From: Purshia tridentata
Lineage: Eukaryota > Streptophyta > Magnoliopsida > Rosales > Rosaceae
Assembly: GCA_003254885.1 (NCBI GenBank)
Contig: QANT01001168.1
Coordinates: 1-28,491 of the forward strand
Direction: 5' to 3'
DNA: 28,491 nucleotides
In this document: positions 20,766 through 28,491 of the stretch, piece after piece
Layout of the letters: each line of letters starts with the position of its first letter
How positions within the stretch are numbered: position 1 is the first letter of the stretch
Notes under the pieces: model-generated
Seen by the model: the letters and a program-made list of their open reading frames with translations, nothing else
Databases searched by the model: none
What the model was told of the DNA's origin: nothing
Program-made: the position numbers and the translations under genes

Positions 20766-21938
20766 ATATGATAAAAATTGAGCACATGATGTTTGATTTA
20801 CAACTTGGCTGTACATTATGACCAACTTTTTAAAAGGAACTGGCAGTTAGTACATGAAACATTAATGATAAACTTGCCATATCAAGAAAAATAACAAATT
20901 GTGTTTATATATACATATGGAAATGTTCTCTTACCAAACAGTCCGGCATGTTATGTCACATTGTCACATGTGGCCAGACTATCAATATGAACCATTGATG
21001 TATTGTGGACTCTAGCTTTGATGTATGGTATCAGACTGATATTTGGCAACATAAAATGCCAATTATCGAGAAAGAAAACATTACTATATGTATGTATATA
21101 TATCATTAGCTATGTGAGGCACATCAAAATACCAGTGCTATCCTCCCACATTATCTACCACCTCAACACTTTTAGATAATTAACTACCTGAAAAATAAGA
21201 TATAACTCTTCATTCTCTAGACTGATGAAGTTGGGATCTATATAATATACTCCCCATGCCTAAAACAGCAATTCCTGAGAACAGCTTCAGGACAACAGCT
21301 GCAGAAGCAACTAGACAGTTATGCTCCCTGAATATCCCAAATGATGATCTTTACTAATCTTGGTAGCAGGATGAAAAGTTATCTCCATAAAGATCAATAT
21401 CAGGACACAAGAAATGATATGTTCTGGAAAATAATAGCCATTCATACTTGGGAGTCCTATCTTGATTAGTGCCATTTGCATGATATCATAAGCAGCTCCT
21501 CTGACCTCAGAAATCAACCATTCTAACATTGCAGATACCTCAACCAAATTGGTGTAAAGCCACAAGCAGTATCCCTTACAAAGTTTCTAGTACTGATTGC
21601 GAGCTCTGAACTGTCATTCTCTGATAATATGCCAGAAGCCATCTTTGTGATCGTGAATGCTAATAGCTACACCAAATTAGTGTACGAGAGCCCCAAATGA
21701 AATCCCTACCAAACGAGTTTAAACCAACTTTAATCAATTGTCCTTCAATTATATGCTAACAGCTATCTTTAAGATGGTAAAAATTAACGGTGGGATACAG
21801 GATAATCACTTTTGCATTAATTTCTGCTGTGTAAACTTTCTGACACCCTGATTAGAGCATAGCAAATCTCAGAAATGAGCCATTTTATCATGCAAGCCAA
21901 TGGTGACATGGTGTGCAATGCCCCGACTAGTATGCCTC
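20766..21938. repeat. Spacer with three worn repeat units downstream of J-domain gene
   Basis: No gene is supported. Read on the minus strand, three diverged units begin near 21948, 21722 and 21597, each with a TTTGTwwrGG-like start, a GGGGC/TGGC core and a (T)ACACCAA-like block. The first and third both continue into a segment readable as M-[IL]-[KE]-W-L-I-S-E (about 21880 and 21527). Stops interrupt every frame between them. They may be relics of a duplicated coding or transposon segment. Confidence 0.35.
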
Positions 21939-24900
21939 CTAAACAAGTCTTTTGCACCAATTCAGAATTTGAAAAAGTCGTCTATCAACAACATCCCTGA
22001 ATCTATGTTTCCCTCTTTTTGCATCTTCGAGATCTAAAGTTCTATATGCAAGAGCAAGAAGATACATCGCAGGATGGAGTCTCCTGTAGATAGCATAAAT
22101 GGGATAGTGAGTGTATTTTAAAAGGTATAAAAGACTTAAAAGTCAAAATGGATATATAGGATTAGAGGGATAATATGCTAAAGGACCCACTAAATAATTG
22201 CAACACTAACATATAAAGACAACACCATTGGTGCGGATGCGGGCTTTTGATAAGAAACCCAAAAAACACAATTGGTGCTGAGATTTCACTCTACAAAAAT
22301 TTTCAAGCCATTCAAAGATTCCAGATCTTAATTTTTAATTTTTTTCACTCCTTAACACAATGTTTGGAACCAAAGGAAAAAAACAGATTTCAGTTCATTC
22401 GTAAGTGAATTCTAATACTTAGAACAAAAATTCAAATTGCAGAATTCAATGTTCCCAAGTTAACCTTATCATAATTAAAGAAAAATAATGAGCCCAAGTT
22501 AGTTTGGTAATCCTCAATCTTTAAGGATTCGAAAATAAACTATAGGTTTTCACATTTCAAACCTGAGAAAAAGGGTTTGGAATTGATATCTTTAAAACTT
22601 GAGGAATACATTTGGTTCCAATTCCAAATACCATTATGGTGCTTTACACTAAATTTATACTTAATAATTCAATACAAGTTGAAATCAACACCAAGCAAGT
22701 TCATAATTAAAACTCCTGTTCTATTTAGTAAAGTAATTGAACTCTAGAGTTAAGAAACTATGAATTATGAATAAGAACTCAAGCTCCAAGGCTACTGCTA
22801 CATGGCATTACTTACTTTTCAAATTTTTCACCTGCATCAAAGCCATCCCAATACCGTTGTGATGGCAACATCCGGCCCTTCTTATCTCTACCAAATGTTT
22901 CAATATACCAACCACCTATGTCATGCATGCCACAGCGAGGCTCAAACAGCCAAAATCTGTTCAAATAAGAAAATTTAAGAAAAAATATAATGATATATCT
23001 GCTGGAATAATCCCATATGATATACATAGGACTAACACATGATACTTTCGCCCAATAATTTTTTGGGTTACATAGGTAAAACAGTCTTGCTTGAGAGCGG
23101 ATTTATCATTATTCTGTTCATATCCTCAATACAGGCTAATGGCACAAAAAGGAAGCTTTATACAATTGTAACAGGATATGACTCGACTAACCAGTTTCTT
23201 TTGACTGAGAAGTGAGATCACACCACTGTAACTAACTGAAATAAAAGGAACCACGTAAAGAATAACAATAGTAGCAAAAATGCTTGTATGCTTCGATAAA
23301 CTTTAGAATAAGTTAGTCTGGTGATGCCAAAATTATGAAAATTAAGAAACAATTATGAAAGAGAATGAAATTAAGAATAACAAAACGATAGCATGTTCTT
23401 GCAAGCAGAAAGAACATAGAGGCACATTTACTTGAAAATGAAGTATCAGAATGAATTCTTCACTGAAATTTCAGTAAGGCTTTCATAAAGAAAGTCACAG
23501 CTTACTTGCTTGGTGGTAACCGGGCTCTAGTGCATCTACACTCACAAACAGACACTTCTTCTCCAAATCCATACCAATGCATGTGTTTGACCTATAAATT
23601 TTAGAATATGAATGTATGAATAAATACTAATTCAAACATATAGTCTAAACATTAGAAAGTACCTCTAGCACAGATATAATTAGAATCACATAAACAGATA
23701 TATACGAGCCGATACGGGCACGGATACGAGGACACAAAAAATTTCCAAAACTAGGACATGGACACGGCAAGGACGTGTCAATTAAAATAATATATCTATG
23801 CTTAAAAAAGAAAATTCACGACTCACGAGTCATTCACTTATTTTCATCCTCAAACTTAGAGCACCTCAACCTTGAGAATATACTGATACCTATGGAGTCA
23901 TTCACTTATCTTCATTCTAAAAAAAAACTCATTATCCACAAGAGGGCAGCTCAGCTAGCTAATTTTCAGCACAAAAATTGCAAATCTGCCCCTGCTGTTC
24001 TCAAACATGTCCATGTTGCGTCCCACCTGTGTCCTTGCCATGTCGAGAGCATGTCCAGAAGTCAAAGTTGACAAAAAGTTTCAACCGACACTCTAAAGCA
24101 CATGTCCGACACATGTCGTGCCCATTTTAGTGTCCTGCACACGACATTTCGAATTGCTGGAGTGTCGGTGCTTCCTATCACTGCCTATAACTGAGAATTC
24201 AGGCAGGCAGCTGTGGTGATTGATAACGATTCTTAATAAGATACTACATGCAATGATATGCATTTGTACAAAAGCAAGCCCCCGATAATCAAACTCAATA
24301 ATTGTTGGAATATATATCCATGCAGGCAATATGAGATGTCTAAAAGGGGAAAGAAATAAGTACACCCCCAACAAAAACCCCAATTTAGTTTAAAGAACTA
24401 TCGGCAACCATATGTTAGTACATCTTAGAGTATGCACCACTAGTATATACAAGAAACTCCTAAAAATTCCTAAAAATCATGCAGAATCTGTAACCTGTAG
24501 ATTTTCCCTCTAATGAAATATGGCAATAGATATATAAATCATAAGTGTGAAATTGTATGTCTCAACAAAGATGAAATCCAAGGTGCAAAAGAACTTAAGG
24601 AAACCAGGTTTACAAACCAGCAGTGTTCTATGCTTCATAATCAAATGGGTTTTGGTACCACTGCTGTTGTAGACAAGGCAAGACCCTTCTTCTGAGCTAC
24701 TCCCTAATCCGGTTATGGTTCCCAATAGAATCCTTGATCCAACGGAACCACCTGAAAAGGAATATTCTGAAAATCCATTGCTGGTATGCGCAGAGCTTTC
24801 ATTAGAGCTCAGAAAAACATGAATGTGATCAGTGTCTTCATTCTGCATCCCACAACAATGGCTTTTAGGATGGACTCTGGTGGCTCTAGCAACCACCCTT

Positions 24901-26363
24901 CCAGATATATGCAATTCTAAATCTTTATATGCATCTGATGTGTGATTTGTAATATCCCCAGTTTTCATATTAGCATTTCCAACATCATCAACACCACCAG
25001 AGTTCATGCAGATGCTCAAATCCTCAACAGATTGACGAATCCCCAAACCTGCTGATGTGGAATAAGTTAAATTCTTATTGCTGTAGTGTGATAATTCTGG
25101 AACTTTATCGACCAGGCAGACCATCCCAAAAAGATCCCGCCCTGATACCAAATGCAGCACCTCTGGAGTTTCATACCAAGACCTCTCTTCAGCTTCAAAG
25201 CAGTCAGGAAGAAAGTCCATAGACTCAATTACAGGGCCATAGTACGCCGCATGTATGGCTGAATAAAAATCTCTCTCCAGCACATCAAAATAACCTGTTC
25301 CAACAACCACCTTCTTCTCCGACAACACGTCATTTATAGCGAGCCTATACCACTTGAGCCACTCAACAACTTCCATATGCTTATGTGTAGCTAGATGATG
25401 CTTATACATACGCAATGTCACGTCCTGCCCAGAATGTTTCTGCATAAGCTTCCTCTGAGATAACAGGTCCCAGTCGTAATGGGCCCTCCTTTCACAATCT
25501 GAAAGAATCTGCAATTCATTATCGACTATGCAGTCAAGCCAGAATACCTGTATTTTCCTTGTAATGTACGAATTCTTATTTGAATTATTGCTCACAAAAG
25601 GGCAATGCCTTCCAACTTATTGTTGTATGGAAAACTACATTAAGGACTACAAGCTTCAAAAATACAGGGAGTAGAACAGTGTGATACGTGCAACGTGCCA
25701 CACAAACTGCCACGTCAATCGGTAAACAGAAATTATAAAAAATTTGGTACCTTTAGCATCCTCCTTGTTTTTGTAAGAATGCCAGCAATAAACTTCTCCA
25801 AGGCATAAGTTAATCAAGTTATAAGTATAAACCCAAGTCCTCTTTCACTAATCCAATTAACAATTCAAGCTAAACTCAAGTCCTTTTTCGCTAATCCAAT
25901 TTAAAACCCAAGCTTTCTTTCTTTGTTTTTAATATTGCAAACCTAATTTCAAGCTTAACTTCAGACCTTATCACTATAATCACCTCCCAAGCAAACAATT
26001 CATTTATATAGGATAAAATAAAATCAGGATATTGGAGCCATGAATAGAGAGAACCTCATAGGCGGCGAGTATTTGCACGAATCGGCGAGCAGCATCGGAA
26101 TCGTTCTTGGACTGGGCGAGGTCCGGGTGAGTTTGTTTTGCGAGTTTGTGGAAAGACGCTTTGATTTCGGCAAATGAGCTGGTCTCCGAAACGCCTAGGA
26201 GCTCGTAGGCGGTCCGAGCTGACTCGGTGCTGCTACTGTACCGCCGAGTCCCACTGCTCTGATAAAAGAGCAAGAGATAGCTCCTTGGATTGGCTTGAAT
26301 TGAGAGTATACGAATTGGAGGACGGCGAATCGGCACGTTGTTGTAGCTGGTGAGAGAGGCCAT
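21939..26363 (-). CDS. J-domain (DnaJ-like) protein, organelle-targeted
   Basis: Five exons on the minus strand: 26363-26055, 25508-24618, 23591-23506, 22956-22816 and 22083-21939. They join in phase to 523 aa. The open frame extends upstream, but only from a TTG; the ATG at 26363 (MASLTSYN) is the first methionine codon. Residues 1-50 are basic with Ser and hydrophobic residues (RRPPIRIL, GTRRYSSS), which suggests a mitochondrial or plastid presequence. The J domain runs from about 51 to 119. It has YELLGVSE, the Hsp70-stimulating HPD triad at 79-81 (KQTHPDLAQ), and the end ILSDCERRAHYDWDLL. Residues 120-395 contain WLKWYRLAINDVL and an acidic, Ser-rich part. The last three exons give HMHWYGFGEE, VCECRCTRARLPPSKFW, CGMHDIGGWYIETFGRDKKG and LHPAMYLLALAYRTLDLEDA. 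It is probably a co-chaperone of organelle Hsp70. The C-terminal region matches no named domain I recognise. Confidence 0.88.
23695..24180. mobile_element. GGACACG-rich TIR element inside J-domain gene intron
   Basis: The left end reads ATACGAGCCGATACGGGCAC followed by GGATACGAGGACAC. The right end, reverse-complemented, reads AGGAAGCACCGACACTCCAG. Both sides are rich in GACAC/GTGTC words (ACGTGTC at 23774, ATGTCCGACACATGTC at about 24102). Inside, GAGTCATTCACTTATNTTCAT is repeated at 23827 and 23895. It is about 480 bp and has no gene. It resembles a family of GTGTCGGTGCTTC-ended elements common in plant introns. Confidence 0.5.
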
Positions 26364-26500
26364 TTTTTTTATTACTTCCAATTTTGTTTATTTTTAATTA
26401 GGGAATTTTGGAAATGGCGGAGTTGCGAGTCTGAGACTGAGCTGGTTTCGGTTTGAGCGGGGAACAGTGGAGGTGCGGAGTCACTGAGGAGGGAGTGGAT

Positions 26501-26507
26501 ACGTGTC
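26501..26507 (+). promoter_or_regulatory. ABRE/G-box-like motif upstream of J-domain gene
   Basis: ACGTGTC lies about 140 bp upstream of the start codon in a GC-richer stretch (26400-26570) that is the likely promoter of this minus-strand gene. The ACGTGTC core is bound by bZIP factors in abscisic-acid and stress responses; a role here is inferred. Confidence 0.35.
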
Positions 26508-26579
26508 ACTCTTCGCGCGTACCCTGAGGCCTGGTCTGGTAGTGACGCGTGGCAAGGCTGTTATATGCCGGGCGGGGTT

Positions 26580-27452
26580 AAGTTAGGTTTGTCTTTTTAG
26601 GTAATAGTTTTCTTATAAGGTTTTTTAGCATAGAAATTTATAAGCGGAACGTTATCATCTTCTCTTAAACTTGTGAGTTTACACAAAATAAAATAGAATA
26701 GTGTAACGTAAGAAGAATAGAGTGTGTATGTATATAGAATTCTTTAACTATAAAGCCTCATTTGAATCATTTGATGCCTAGTGAATAGTGATAGACCATA
26801 AACCATCAATCTCAAATCAAACATTTAGTATTTTGAGTAATGATAGAAGTTTTCAAACCTTTAAAAATAATAAATTAAAATATATAATAATAAAAATGAT
26901 AATTGTCAGACTAGACTAATCTACAAATAACCATATAATGTAACAAAGCGTTTGATTTTACATCTCAAGTCTTTAAAGTCTTTAGAGGTGAACTTTGTTT
27001 CTTATGAGCACCTTTTGGAGAAGGCTAAGGGAGTCGACTATATAGTTGTCACGAAATGGTCCCAAGGGAAGATACATAATTATTTGCACTTACATATATG
27101 TGACATGTTTAACCCACATATGCTTCTCTCCAACAGAGAGAATATGTGGAATAAGAGATTGAGTTATTGTGCATTTGCGCTGAAATGTAGCTACGTTTAG
27201 TTTATTTATATTTCTGCATTTTCTCCACTTTTTATTTTTGCAACCCACTACTGCTTTCATTTGGGTGTCTAACCCTCTGTCATAGACAATTAGATATTCA
27301 ATAATACTATTCTTATTATATTTTTATACCATATTTTTAATACTATTTTACGTATCATTATTGTACTGGCAGAGTATTTCTTTATTTTTATGGTTTTTAT
27401 TATTATTTTTTTAATATTTAATGTATAAATGATATGTAGATTATCATGTAAG
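26580..27452. other. AT-rich spacer, no gene seen
   Basis: Both strands lack a supported coding region. The open stretch at 26952-27200 has no matching partner exon and no recognisable product. No tRNA or other RNA gene is evident. Confidence 0.5.
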
Positions 27453-27640
27453 ATGATATAAAATTATAGTATAAAAATAAGATAAATGTAACATTGTTAT
27501 TAGATATTTTATGTATTACTAAACTCTATGCATATCTTGGCCCAAAATGATATAAAATTATAGTATAAAAATAAGATAAGTGTAACATTATTATTAGATA
27601 TTTTATGTATTACTAAACTCTATGCATATCTTGGCCCAAA
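27453..27640. repeat. 94-bp tandem duplication
   Basis: Bases 27453-27546 and 27547-27640 are head-to-tail copies with about two differences in the main 90 bp (GATAAATGTAACATTGTTAT versus GATAAGTGTAACATTATTAT). The second copy ends in a run of A bases. This is a recent event, non-coding. Confidence 0.93.
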
Positions 27641-28078
27641 AAAAAAAAAACCCCTCTGCATGTATAGAAATAACGTAATAGTTATTTACTTATTATAAAT
27701 AAACGAAGTTTAAAATGTTTATATATAAAAAGTAATAGTAAAAAAGAGGGATCATAGATTAATTAGGAGATGGACCAATCTAATAAATGCATGAGAAAGA
27801 CCGCAAATCATGGTCCAATAAAGTGGTTAGTTAAGCATTAATATACACAACCAAACTCCAATTAATAGAAGAGATTGATGTGCCATATATGTAGCTTCAC
27901 AGCACCATGCAGCAGAGCACACTGTCCTAAACACACTGCTCTAGTGGTTCAGTTCAGTGTGATATGCCTCGCAGTGAGAAACAGTCACACAAGTTGCAGC
28001 CTGCAACATACAGATAGGTACACATTTCCAAACCAAGAAGATTAGAAGACCAATCTCAATCTCGTTCGTGATATAAAA

Positions 28079-28472
28079 ATTGGAAAATGGCATGTGCCTT
28101 TTTTTTTTTGCCTTTTTCTTGCGTTTTTTTTTTATTTTTGTTTATTTGACAATTTAATTTCATAATCGGAAACGTTCAATATTAAGATCATCATTTATAG
28201 ATCAATTATGTAAAAAATTAACCAAATCAAAAATTATTTAGTCATCTAACTATTATCAAATAACTAACGGTGAATTTAACTGTTACCAAAATCATCTATT
28301 TATTTGATAACAGTTAGATGACTAAACGATTTTTGATTTGAATAATTTTTTACAGAATTGATCTATAAATGATGATCTTAATATTAAACGGTTCCAATTG
28401 TGAAATTAAATTGTTAAATAAACAAAAAAAGAAAGAAGACATAAAGTAAAAAGCGGGTAGCATTCTCCTAAA
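28079..28472. mobile_element. Long foldback (hairpin) MITE
   Basis: Arms at about 28131-28263 and 28300-28430 are inverted copies with about 11 mismatches over 125 bp, around a loop of 36 nt (28264-28299). Weaker pairing continues outward: GGAAAATGGCATGTGCCTTT at the left matches GGAGAATGCTACCCGCTTTT (the reverse complement of the right end). The flanks TAAAAAT and TAAAAAG may be a target duplication. There is no ORF. If transcribed, it would form a long double-stranded RNA. Confidence 0.8.
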
Positions 28473-28491
28473 AAGTAATCACATCAGACGC

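Noticed and set aside
21311..21565. 84-residue minus-strand frame
   Set aside because: It starts at TTG and spans worn repeats; no intact gene is supported.
24510..24617. C-terminal tail of the long J-domain exon frame
   Set aside because: This is intron read-through; splicing at 24618 joins to the exon at 23591 in phase and gives the conserved continuation.
26364..26381. Six-residue N-terminal extension of the J-domain protein
   Set aside because: The extension begins at TTG; ATG 26363 is the first methionine codon.
26952..27200. 82-residue plus-strand frame
   Set aside because: No recognisable product, splice partner or promoter.
1..28491. Functional tRNA, rRNA, snoRNA or CRISPR array
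   Set aside because: No complete cloverleaf, rRNA core or regular repeat-spacer pattern was seen; the only tRNA-like signal is the degraded pair of boxes near 182-235.

Overview
The window is nuclear DNA of a flowering plant, almost certainly a eudicot. The protein-coding genes are split by many AT-rich GT..AG introns, all five gene products have recognisable land-plant relatives, and the spaces between genes are AT-rich and full of small terminal-inverted-repeat (TIR) elements. The species cannot be fixed from the sequence; a woody rosid is only a guess. No bacterial, organellar, viral or CRISPR features are seen.

Five gene models were rebuilt by hand from exon reading frames and splice phases. 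(1) + strand, 808-2377: a membrane-anchored acyl-CoA-binding protein of the ACBP3 type, 3 coding exons, 380 aa. (2) + strand, 7606-10906: a major-facilitator protein of the MFSD5/molybdate-anion transporter family, 9 coding exons, 456 aa. (3) - strand, 15459-12647: a type II membrane prolyl 4-hydroxylase close to plant P4H9, 8 exons, 293 aa. (4) + strand, 17002-20365: a plastid DUF1230 membrane protein of the CGLD27 type, 7 exons, 309 aa. (5) - strand, 26363-21939: a J-domain protein with a probable mitochondrial or plastid presequence and a long plant-type C-terminal region, 5 exons, 523 aa. Genes 3 and 4 are divergent around a 1.5 kb spacer. Genes 4 and 5 converge. There is no sign that the five work in one pathway; this looks like ordinary plant gene order.

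The spacers hold most of the unusual structure. The 1-650 stretch has a tRNA-derived (SINE-like) fragment and a short TIR element. The 3.4-7.2 kb stretch is a patchwork of at least four, perhaps five, TIR elements. The largest runs from about 5867 to 7197, has GAAATTTCG-rich ends and a candidate 9-bp target duplication, and lies about 400 bp upstream of the MFSD5-like start codon. Further TIR elements lie in the 3' flank of the CGLD27 gene (about 20410-20620), in an intron of the J-domain gene (about 23695-24180), and at the right edge, where a near-perfect long hairpin spans about 28079-28472. A recent 94-bp tandem duplication lies at 27453-27640.

No clearly new multi-gene system was found. 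The items most worth a second look are the long foldback at the right edge, the TIR element in front of the MFSD5-like gene, the duplicated 38-residue block inside the ACBP3-like protein, two upstream ORFs before the transporter, and the conserved-looking Cys/Trp-rich C-terminal exons of the J-domain protein.
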